This document shows positions 17,254-23,784 of a stretch of DNA of 35,415 nucleotides, piece after piece. The stretch is from an uncultured Eubacteriales bacterium (GTDB lineage: Bacteria; Bacillota; Clostridia; Lachnospirales; Lachnospiraceae), in contig OMZX01000010.1 in NCBI GenBank assembly GCA_900315665.1, forward strand, positions 1 through 35,415. Direction: 5' to 3'. The notes beneath the pieces are model-generated. The model worked only from the letters and a program-made list of their open reading frames with translations, did not search any database and was not told where the DNA came from. The position numbers and the translations under genes were made by a program. Numbering within the stretch: position 1 is the first letter of the stretch; each line of letters begins with the position of its first letter.

Positions 17254-18087
17254 TCAAAGTAACGACATATACCAATTAATAAATTGAGCGCCGAATAATA
17301 ATGAGATGAATGTCCCCATGCAAATGGACGGGCCGAAGGGGATCTTTTGCTTTTTGAAGGCAACAACGAATATGAGTCCGATCAGGCAACATAATACCAG
17401 GTTGAACAATCCGAGTAATGGTGTCAAATAGAATCCTGTCACAAAAAATAGCTTAATGTCGCCGCCGCCCATGGATTCTTTGCCCAGGACCTTATCCATA
17501 ATCAGGGATATGAGGAGCATGCCGCCACCGATAATTGCTGCGGTAATGACACCGGAGATCAGCATATGGAGCAGTGATTGTGAAAATGCTGCCGTCGTGT
17601 CTGCTGGTTTGAAGGTGCCTCCTATGGTCATGACACCGATAGTTTTTTGCCAGGAGATGAGGGGTAATGTGGCGAAATAAATGATGAGGATCGCAATGTG
17701 GAAGCGGTCAGGGATTTCGTAGGTATGAAGGTCGATGATAGAGAGGGCAAAGAACATCACGAGCAGAACCAGGATGCGGATGGTTTCAAAGCTTAGGCCG
17801 AAGCGGAAAACGGAAATCGTGAAGCATACGCCCATGAGTATTTCTGTGATGGTACTCTCTGCAGAAATCCTGGCATCGCAGTAGCGGCATTTGCCATGGG
17901 AAAAGAGCCAGGAAAAGATGGGGACGAGATCTCGCGCACCAAGCACATGGCCGCACACATCACAATGAGAGCGTCCCTTCAGGACGCTCTCTCCATTCAT
18001 GATCCGATATGCCATGCAGTCAGTGAAACTGCCGAACACAGCACCAAGGATAAATGCAATTGTTGAAATATAAATCGTTAAAAACAT
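17254..18087 (-). CDS. pilD: type IV prepilin peptidase PilD
   Basis: Membrane aspartic protease that cleaves and N-methylates type IV prepilins. The 277-residue product has eight or so membrane segments. Visible are the opening ILGAVFGSFTDCMAYR, the cytosolic zinc module with CDVCG and CRYC (absent from some relatives), the first catalytic Asp in IIDLHTYEIPD and the second in the GxGD motif MGGGDIKLF. It starts 1 nt after the SIMPL gene stop and lacks a clear ribosome binding site, so translation is probably coupled. Its likely substrates include the prepilin-like protein at 19295-19906. Confidence 0.92.
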   Translation of the reverse strand: MFLTIYISTIAFILGAVFGSFTDCMAYRIMNGESVLKGRSHCDVCGHVLGARDLVPIFSWLFSHGKCRYCDARISAESTITEILMGVCFTISVFRFGLSFETIRILVLLVMFFALSIIDLHTYEIPDRFHIAILIIYFATLPLISWQKTIGVMTIGGTFKPADTTAAFSQSLLHMLISGVITAAIIGGGMLLISLIMDKVLGKESMGGGDIKLFFVTGFYLTPLLGLFNLVLCCLIGLIFVVAFKKQKIPFGPSICMGTFISLLFGAQFINWYMSLL

Positions 18088-18088
18088 A

Positions 18089-18937
18089 TTATCTTAGGTG
18101 GTAGGTCACAGTGATGTTTGCGGTGACGACGGCGCTGCCCGGGAGGATCTGCGGTTCCGCCTGGCCGGATGTATCGGAGGCAGCCGCTTCGAGCTTTGCG
18201 GAGCCATACGCGATGCCATCGTCAGAATAGCCTTCCTGGATGTGCTCGACGGCACCGAGGGTCCTGCCGCTCGCATCGGCGAGGGCCTGTGCCTTGCCCT
18301 GGGCTTCTGCTACTGCCGCGGTCAGTGCCTGTTCATATAGTGTATCATAGTTTGAGCAGGTATAGGTGATGCCGGTCATATTATTTATGCCGGCTTCGAC
18401 GCAGCCACTGATGACAGAGGCGGAATCTTCTACCGGGATATCCGATACGGTGAGCGTCGTATTGACAGTGTAGCTGGAAATGGTGGATGCTCCGGTATCG
18501 TTGTCATAGGTATAGTTCGGGTAAATGCTGTAATCCGTGGTCTTTATGTTCTTATTTTCTACGTTAAGAGCATTCAGGGTGTCGATAATCTTTTTTGATT
18601 CGTTTGAGTTTTCATCCTGTGCCGCCTTGACGTTGTCGCCGCTTGTCATGACACCGAAGGTAAGGGTGGCTTTATCCGGAACTCCTGTCACGTGTGATAC
18701 GGCATTGACCGTGATCTGGTCATCTATGGAAGCACCCTGAAGGGTTGCCGGATCCTTCAACTCTTTTTTCTCTTCGAGCTCCTCCGCCATCGTGGTAGCG
18801 GGCACGGTCTCCCTCGTTTCTTCTACCTGAGTTCCTGTGAGTGCCATCTCCTTCGGGCCCTGACTGCAGGCAGAAAGTGCTGCTGCCGTGATGACGGCCG
18901 CTGTAAGCCTTGTGATGTTCCGATTCATCCTTCTCAT
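18089..18937 (-). CDS. SIMPL-domain (DUF541) lipoprotein
   Basis: Extracytoplasmic protein of 282 residues of unknown function. The start is ATG 18937 with GAGGAGG 8 nt upstream. The longer frame to 19072 is not supported. The signal peptide ends in LSAC (Cys24), a lipobox. After a Glu/Lys-rich linker comes the SIMPL domain: ITVNAVSHVTGVPDKATLTFGV at its start, then the NALNVENKNIKTTDYSIYPNY segment, and AQALADASGRTLGAVEHIQEG. Family function is unsettled. Being directly upstream of and abutting pilD it may belong to the same mRNA, though a link to pilus function is speculative. Confidence 0.87.
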   Translation of the reverse strand: MRRMNRNITRLTAAVITAAALSACSQGPKEMALTGTQVEETRETVPATTMAEELEEKKELKDPATLQGASIDDQITVNAVSHVTGVPDKATLTFGVMTSGDNVKAAQDENSNESKKIIDTLNALNVENKNIKTTDYSIYPNYTYDNDTGASTISSYTVNTTLTVSDIPVEDSASVISGCVEAGINNMTGITYTCSNYDTLYEQALTAAVAEAQGKAQALADASGRTLGAVEHIQEGYSDDGIAYGSAKLEAAASDTSGQAEPQILPGSAVVTANITVTYHLR

Positions 18938-19044
18938 ATATTGTTCCTCCTCTAAAACCGGGGAGTTATTCCCCATCGATTGTTTCCGTAGTTCATCAGT
19001 TTGAAGCATCCGTATAAAGAAAATCTTATTTCTCTGATGCCTAC

Positions 19045-19072
19045 ATACTATAACACGCAGAAATGGTTTCAA
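19045..19072 (-). promoter_or_regulatory. possible promoter of the SIMPL-pilD operon
   Basis: On the minus strand TTGAAA (19067-19072) and TAGTAT (19045-19050) are 16 nt apart. The leader would be about 100 nt. Both hexamers deviate from consensus, so this is tentative. Confidence 0.4.
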
Positions 19073-19129
19073 AGGTTACAAAACAGGGATGAAAATTATT
19101 ACGAAATACAGAACATCTTTCTTGATTAC

Positions 19130-19160
19130 AAAAAAAGGAACCTCTTTCGAGATTCCTTTT
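19130..19160 (-). terminator. intrinsic terminator after tRNA-Leu
   Basis: Directly after the tRNA 3' end on the minus strand, an AAAGGAA-CTC stem with a GAAA loop (one G-U pair) is followed by seven U residues. This is a strong rho-independent terminator. Confidence 0.88.
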
Positions 19161-19161
19161 A

Positions 19162-19245
19162 TGCGGGAGATGGGACTTGAACCCACACGTCCTATCGGAC
19201 ACAAGATCCTTAGTCTTGCCTGTCTGCCAATTTCAGCACCCCCGC
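19162..19245 (-). tRNA. tRNA-Leu, anticodon AAG
   Basis: An 84-nt class II tRNA. The acceptor GCGGGGG pairs with CTCCCGC (one G-U) and the discriminator is A. The D-arm region reads GAAATTGGCAGACAG, typical of leucine tRNAs. The anticodon stem is CAAGA/TCTTG with loop CTAAGGA, giving anticodon AAG. The long variable arm is TGTCC-GATA-GGACG, and the T arm is GTGGG-TTCAAGT-CCCAT. CCA is not encoded. A34 would normally be deaminated to inosine, so it would read CUU and CUC. It lies 49 nt after a prepilin-like gene but has its own promoter and terminator. Confidence 0.95.
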
Positions 19246-19258
19246 GCGACAATTCGAT

Positions 19259-19287
19259 ACTTTACTCTTTGAAGCGGTTCATGTCAA
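19259..19287 (-). promoter_or_regulatory. tRNA-Leu promoter
   Basis: Minus-strand TTGACA (19282-19287), a 17-nt spacer and TAAAGT (19259-19264) place the transcription start near 19252, a few bases before the mature tRNA 5' end. Confidence 0.75.
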
Positions 19288-19294
19288 GCGCGGT

Positions 19295-19906
19295 TTATGA
19301 TTCTTCAGCAATTTCTTTTTCCATCGGCGTGGTGCCGACGTTTGTTTCGATGATATGGAGTGCCTGTGAACGGGTAATTCTGGCATCCTGCAGAGGAGAT
19401 GTGTTGATGCCGGAGAAGGAACGGATACTGCCGTCACTTTTCATGGCGACACAGTACCAGTCCCAGCCATCACGGCTTGTTTTACGGTTGACACGGCGTG
19501 AACGTACATAGAGTTTTTTATCATCGGGGTTCTCCGTCGTTCCGGAAACCAAAGACGCGTGGACAAACATCTCACGGATTTTCTCTTCTGTTGTGAAATC
19601 CTGATACTGAGAATCCACCAAAACCTCTGTGCCGTCCGTCGCACGATACAGCACCTTTCTGTCTGTTACAAAAATCCAGAGGCAGGCATCCTGATCTGTA
19701 AATTGAATATCCTGCACACGATATGCGCTGTCCAGCACCTCGCGAATCGCCCGCTGATTCGCAATATCCTGCTTTCTAAGTGCAAATTCCCGATGATAGA
19801 GATAGAGAGAACTAAAAACAAATACAAATCCGGCAGCCATGACCACCACGATGAGCGTGCCCAGAATGGTAAAACCTCTTTTGTTTTTCCTATTGTTCCC
19901 GCTCAT
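19295..19906 (-). CDS. prepilin-like (minor pseudopilin) protein
   Basis: Protein of 203 residues with a type III (prepilin) signal: basic leader MSGNNRKNKRG, predicted cleavage after Gly11, then FTILGTLIVVVMAAGFVFV as the hydrophobic helix. Mature position 5 is Gly instead of the usual Glu, a feature of tip-located minor pilins such as the GspK type. The rest is a predicted extracellular domain with YVRSRRVNRKTSRDGWDWYC and no obvious known fold. A GAGG site precedes the ATG. It would need PilD (17254-18087) for processing. It may be a pilus tip or initiation subunit; that is inference. Confidence 0.75.
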   Translation of the reverse strand: MSGNNRKNKRGFTILGTLIVVVMAAGFVFVFSSLYLYHREFALRKQDIANQRAIREVLDSAYRVQDIQFTDQDACLWIFVTDRKVLYRATDGTEVLVDSQYQDFTTEEKIREMFVHASLVSGTTENPDDKKLYVRSRRVNRKTSRDGWDWYCVAMKSDGSIRSFSGINTSPLQDARITRSQALHIIETNVGTTPMEKEIAEES

Positions 19907-19950
19907 CTTATGTATCCTCTTCCCTGAGAAATTCTGAAGCTTTTCTTACA

Positions 19951-19956
19951 TTATAC
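19951..19956 (-). promoter_or_regulatory. -10 element upstream of the prepilin-like gene
   Basis: A perfect minus-strand TATAAT lies about 45 nt upstream of the start codon. No convincing -35 hexamer sits at 16-18 nt, so an activator or another start upstream is possible. Confidence 0.35.
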
Positions 19957-20084
19957 ATGATTCTCCGTAAGAATATCTACAAATGTTTTAAGAATTTCGT
20001 TTCGGAATTTCCATGCCGCGATATACAGGTTCAAACATAGAATTGTCAATTTACAGCTCTGATCCTTGCGAAAATGGTAACATT

Positions 20085-20106
20085 TGTAAGCGCTTTATGG
20101 TAGAAT
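20085..20106 (+). promoter_or_regulatory. extended -10 promoter with overlapping cre-like site
   Basis: TAGAAT (20101-20106) is preceded by TGG, an extended -10. Immediately upstream, TGTAAGCGCTTTAT (20085-20098) matches 12 of 14 positions of the catabolite-responsive element consensus, including the central CG. This suggests carbon-catabolite (CcpA) control of the following GGDEF gene; it is untested. Confidence 0.45.
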
Positions 20107-20184
20107 ATAAATGATTATTGGGTTTGCAGCCTGTATACAGGAACGAAATACGGCTGCAGCGTCGTGAAACAGGGAGATCGTTCA

Positions 20185-21957
20185 GTGGTTAAGCAGCAAA
20201 AGCCTAAAATATATAAATCCACTATTCATACTATACTGATCTCACGAAAGGATCACTGTATCCTCTCCGGAGATAGCTGGGCTTATGAATTTATAAAAGG
20301 AAATATCAGCACACCGTATGAGAACTTTTTGACCGAGGCAGGTAAGGAAGCGTTTCTTCGCCATCTCACGGACGAGGATACCGGATGGTTCTTTGTGCGG
20401 ATAGACGGAGAGGCCCTCTATCTAAGACTTCTTGAACTTCAGGATCCGGAAAGCTTTAAGCTTCAGATTCTGGAGCTGGATCTCCTGATCGAAAATCATT
20501 TTCACCTCATGGAGCAGCTTTCCTCCTTAAAGAAGGTCGGCGAACTCTATGGTGATGTCTATTTTTTATACAACCGTGAAGATGATTCCATACAAATCTT
20601 CAATGATTCCCGGAGCCTCATCGATTCAGGGACGTATCCGCTTTCCGGGCTGATTGCATTATTAGAAAAGAAATGCGGCGCTGACTCTGCTCTCGAACAT
20701 TTCGAAGATAGTCTGCGGTATGGCATGGAATCCTTCTCCTATCGTGTCCACAAAAATCTTCTTAAAGATGATCACGCGCTTCCGGAAACCATGGTACGCG
20801 GCACACCTGTCTATCTTACAGACGGACGGATCGGCATGACCGGCTTTTTCCACCCGATTTCTCCGGAAAACAGTTCGTCTCTTTCCGGGAAACCTTATCT
20901 TCTCGATGCTCTGACCGGCCTCGTGTCAAAGTCAGATATCGAAGCCTACATCAAGGAACGTCTCGAAGGCAATATGCAGAACACTGTCATCGCGATGATG
21001 GATATCGATAATTTCAAGCATATCAATGACTCCTTCGGCCATCAGTATGGAGATAAGGTTCTCCGGGCGGTTTCTGATGTTGTCAGAAGCGTTCTCGGCA
21101 ATGACGGTCTCGCCGGTCGGTTTGGCGGCGATGAATTCCTCCTGGCTTTTAACAACATCCACGATGAGCTTGAACTACGGAGCTATCTTTCAAACATCAA
21201 AAATATGGTGCATTCTGTGCTGCCCGATCCGACCGTACAAGGAGATCTCATGCTATCGGTTTCCATCGGCTGTGCAAAATATCCGGCAGACGCAGATAAT
21301 TACGATGATCTTTTTACACTGGCTGACCATTGCATGTATCTTGCAAAATCAAAGGGAAAAAATCGATATATCATATATCTTCCCGAAAAGCACGGTACTT
21401 TAGAGGAAATTAAAAAGAAGGGGCACGAAGGGGCGCGCCTCAATGAGCGGGGCGATATGCCGGTTGGTGAGCTTCTCATACGGATGCTTTACCTTGCAAG
21501 CTATGGAAAGCCTCTGCCGCTTGATGATCTCTTACAGGAGTTCACGGATGCCTTTAAGATTCCGACGGCTGTAATTTTGGGTGGGAAAAATATACATATC
21601 ATGGCACAGGCGGGCGATATTCATGCGCTCACAAAAGAAATGGTAGATGATTATGCTGCCTATCTCGAAAAAAAGCCCGAGCATGCTCTTCTTAACGTAC
21701 AGTCAGAGGGGAATGTCGATCGACTGCTTGTCAATCTCGAAGCGAATGTTTCTGAGGCAGCTGTACAGCTTCACCGCCTTATGAAGAAGCATGATGTGCA
21801 TTCTTTCCTGTATTATCAGTTTCCGGATAAGGATGGAGAGACGGCAACGCTTTTGTTTCTATCCATCGGGAGCCGGACGACCTGGAATCAGCAACAATTC
21901 CCGTTCTATCGTATTTTCCTCGACGTGCTGTCGCACTACTCACTGTCACATGGCTGA
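20185..21957 (+). CDS. soluble GGDEF-domain diguanylate cyclase
   Basis: Predicted cytoplasmic c-di-GMP synthase of 590 residues without membrane segments. Residues 1 to about 235 form an uncharacterised sensory region. The GGDEF domain follows (about 236-402) with LDALTGLVSKSD, MDIDNFKHINDSFGH and GRFGGDEF (314-318). An RxxD I-site is absent. The last 170 or so residues form another alpha/beta domain, possibly a degenerate GAF domain. The start is GTG 20185, because AGGGAGA sits 7 nt upstream; the GTG at 20164 has no site. It is divergent from the prepilin-like gene, sharing a 278-nt regulatory region. Confidence 0.87.
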   Translation: MVKQQKPKIYKSTIHTILISRKDHCILSGDSWAYEFIKGNISTPYENFLTEAGKEAFLRHLTDEDTGWFFVRIDGEALYLRLLELQDPESFKLQILELDLLIENHFHLMEQLSSLKKVGELYGDVYFLYNREDDSIQIFNDSRSLIDSGTYPLSGLIALLEKKCGADSALEHFEDSLRYGMESFSYRVHKNLLKDDHALPETMVRGTPVYLTDGRIGMTGFFHPISPENSSSLSGKPYLLDALTGLVSKSDIEAYIKERLEGNMQNTVIAMMDIDNFKHINDSFGHQYGDKVLRAVSDVVRSVLGNDGLAGRFGGDEFLLAFNNIHDELELRSYLSNIKNMVHSVLPDPTVQGDLMLSVSIGCAKYPADADNYDDLFTLADHCMYLAKSKGKNRYIIYLPEKHGTLEEIKKKGHEGARLNERGDMPVGELLIRMLYLASYGKPLPLDDLLQEFTDAFKIPTAVILGGKNIHIMAQAGDIHALTKEMVDDYAAYLEKKPEHALLNVQSEGNVDRLLVNLEANVSEAAVQLHRLMKKHDVHSFLYYQFPDKDGETATLLFLSIGSRTTWNQQQFPFYRIFLDVLSHYSLSHG

Positions 21958-21977
21958 TCGGACGTTTCTTTCCGAGT

Positions 21978-22074
21978 TGACACCGGGGACGGTTTTCCTT
22001 GTCAGCTTTTTCCATATTTTCAAGAGAAAGTATCCATCGTAAAAAGCTGACAGAGGGAACCGTCCCCGGTGTCA
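21978..22074. repeat. long inverted repeat IR-B (REP-like ends)
   Basis: Two 34-nt arms, 30 of 34 matching, enclose a 29-nt loop. The outer 17 nt are perfect: TGACACCGGGGACGGTT and its complement. This outer sequence resembles palindromes I associate with REP-type elements mobilised by IS200-like (RAYT) transposases, but no transposase gene is in the window. It lies 20 nt after the plus-strand GGDEF stop and could act as its 3' hairpin. Confidence 0.75.
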
Positions 22075-22091
22075 TATCAAGGTCTATAAAA

Positions 22092-22171
22092 CAACTGGCG
22101 ATGTAGAAGTGGTCCGCTGGGTGACATTGTTTCAAATGTCACCCAGCGGACCACTTCTGTATCGCCAGTTG
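22092..22171. repeat. long inverted repeat IR-C
   Basis: Two 37-nt arms match at 35 positions around a 6-nt loop. The arms contain AGAAGTGGTCCG, also found in the palindrome at 11907-11970. It lies only 17 nt from IR-B, between the convergent GGDEF gene and the small membrane-protein gene, and may serve as a bidirectional transcription barrier. Confidence 0.8.
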
Positions 22172-22196
22172 CCTTTCAGAGAATATTTGTTTTGGG

Positions 22197-22242
22197 AAAA
22201 AAGCACCAAGCCAGGCGGGATTTATTCGGTTTTGCCCGGCTT
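22197..22242 (-). terminator. terminator overlapping the end of the small membrane-protein gene
   Basis: On the minus strand AAGCCGGGC pairs with GCCTGGCTT (one G-U) around a 17-nt loop that contains the stop codon. A run of six U follows a few nt later. The last codons thus form one arm of the stem. Confidence 0.6.
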
Positions 22243-22464
22243 TGTGATGATGCGGTTTGCGAAGTGAAGCACGATGCAGCTGATAACAGCGGCTGCAAAA
22301 TACTGCATGCTGAGCGGGGCTGTCGGGAAATTCAGGTGCATGAGGAACATGCCGATCAGGAATGTCCAGAAGGCGATCACGATTGCGCCGGCTTCCATCG
22401 TAAGAAGTACGTCTGTAATAACGTCATAAAAACTGTGTGAAAAAGAATTGTTTGTGCTTGTCAT
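22222..22464 (-). CDS. small two-helix membrane protein, function unknown
   Basis: An 80-residue protein that I do not recognise. After a polar N terminus there are two hydrophobic segments (about 24-44 and 53-70) joined by a short HLNFPTAPLS turn, with a basic end (NRIITKPGKTE). The ribosome binding site GGAGG with 6-nt spacing before the ATG, a TATAAT promoter and a terminator all support a real gene. It is divergent from a DMT-family permease with which it may share an operator. It might modulate a transporter, but this is a guess. Confidence 0.75.
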   Translation of the reverse strand: MTSTNNSFSHSFYDVITDVLLTMEAGAIVIAFWTFLIGMFLMHLNFPTAPLSMQYFAAAVISCIVLHFANRIITKPGKTE

Positions 22465-22560
22465 AATTTTCCTCCTTCTTCAAAGATCGAATATCTGAAA
22501 CTCGTATAACGGATTGAATGTCAATAACCCGACGGAATATATTTCATTCCATCTACCTAT

Positions 22561-22605
22561 ATTATAGACAATCTTTAAGAATTGTCTATTGTTTACGGAC
22601 AATTC
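22561..22605 (-). promoter_or_regulatory. promoter and multi-half-site operator, small membrane protein / DMT intergenic
   Basis: Minus-strand TAGACA (22583-22588), 16 nt and TATAAT (22561-22566) form a promoter for the small membrane-protein gene. Overlaid is a perfect inverted repeat, AGACAAT and ATTGTCT spaced by 8 nt (22566-22587). Its left half also pairs as an inverted repeat with a further half-site (GAATTGTC...GACAATTC, 22579-22605). Three half-sites suggest cooperative binding of a dimeric repressor, possibly acting on both divergent genes. Confidence 0.6.
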
Positions 22606-22719
22606 ATAAATTTATTTTTTAATATTTACTATAATTTTAATTTAGTTTTATGGTTTTTAGTGATGGCACTATGACGTTTTAAAGTTTAATATAAGTTTAT
22701 TTATTAATGAGGGGAATTT

Positions 22720-23619
22720 ATGAAGAAATCATCTGTCATGCACCATCTTGTGGGTGCTTTCATGGCTACACTTGGCGGAATCTGCTGGGGGATATCCGGC
22801 TCTATCGGTCAGTATCTTTTCACGGTACAGGGTATGGATTCAAAATGGCTGGTGCCGATTCGTCTGGGTTGTGCAGGAATTATCCTTCTTTTATTCAGTG
22901 CATTTCGTTATGGGAAAGGGATCTTCGATCCTTGGAGAAATAAGGCCGAGCGGCTGGAGCTTGTCATCTACGGTCTTCTCGGCGTCAGTCTCTGTCAGTT
23001 TTTCTATTTTCTCACGATTCAGCTTTCGACTGCCGGTGTCGCGACGATTTTACAGGATCTTTCACCGATTTTTATTCTCTTAGTGACCTGCGTGCAGTTA
23101 AAAAGAGCACCGAAGCCGCTTGAGATTCTGTCGATCCTCTTTGCGCTGCTCGGCGTTTTTCTCATCACCACACATGGCAGTCTTCAGTCACTGAGTATCT
23201 CGGCAAGTGCGTTGCTTGCCGGTATTCTATGTGCGATCTGTGTTACAGTCTATAATATTGTACCGTCTCATATCATGAAGAAGTATTCTGTTGTCATGCT
23301 GCAGGGCTGGGCCTTTCTCATGGGCGGTATTTTCTTTTCTATCGTTTTTCAGCCGTGGAGCTTTCATTATGTACCGAATGGCTTGGGGTATCTCGGCATC
23401 GCCGGCGTTGTGCTCATTGGCAATTGTCTTGCCTTTCCGCTCTATATGATCGGGGTGCAGATGATCGGGGCGAGTGAGGCGATTCTCTATGGGTTCTCGG
23501 AGCCGGTCAGCGCGGCCATCATCGGGGTCGCGCTGCTGGGGACGCCGTTTACTGGTTTCGACGCGCTCGGGTTTGTCTTCATCTTCGTCATGCTGGCACT
23601 GGTTTCCGTCAACAGTTAA
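22720..23619 (+). CDS. EamA/DMT-superfamily permease
   Basis: Inner-membrane drug/metabolite transporter-type protein of 299 residues with about ten transmembrane helices in two EamA repeats. The first repeat opens with GGICWGISGSIGQYLF and the second with LLAGILCAICVTVYN. The conserved FSEPVSAAIIG segment lies near the end. Substrate is unknown; relatives move amino acids or other small metabolites. GAGGGG precedes the ATG. It is monocistronic and followed at 11 nt by a 41-bp-arm inverted repeat. The preceding 100 nt is very AT-rich, with a TATAAT at 22630 but no good -35. Confidence 0.88.
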   Translation: MKKSSVMHHLVGAFMATLGGICWGISGSIGQYLFTVQGMDSKWLVPIRLGCAGIILLLFSAFRYGKGIFDPWRNKAERLELVIYGLLGVSLCQFFYFLTIQLSTAGVATILQDLSPIFILLVTCVQLKRAPKPLEILSILFALLGVFLITTHGSLQSLSISASALLAGILCAICVTVYNIVPSHIMKKYSVVMLQGWAFLMGGIFFSIVFQPWSFHYVPNGLGYLGIAGVVLIGNCLAFPLYMIGVQMIGASEAILYGFSEPVSAAIIGVALLGTPFTGFDALGFVFIFVMLALVSVNS

Positions 23620-23629
23620 TGGCTTCACG

Positions 23630-23782
23630 TCCGACCGAGATAGCAAATTGTGGTGCCCGCATGGGCAGCCTTACTCACTGCTCGAAAGTCTAAGCGCTAT
23701 CCAGCCATGTCGAGCTGAGACTTTCGGCTTTAGGTTCGAACGGCTGCCCATGCGGGCGCCACAATTTGCTATCTCGGTCGGA
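23630..23782. repeat. long inverted repeat IR-D with nested hairpin
   Basis: Two 41-nt arms match at 40 positions (the exception is a G-U pair on the plus strand). The 71-nt centre contains a second hairpin, CGAAAGTCT (23683-23691) with AGACTTTCG (23718-23726). It fills almost the whole gap between the convergent DMT permease and hemZ genes, ending 2 nt before the hemZ stop. A bidirectional terminator or insulator role is plausible; a mobile palindromic element is the alternative. Confidence 0.85.
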
Positions 23783-23784
23783 TT

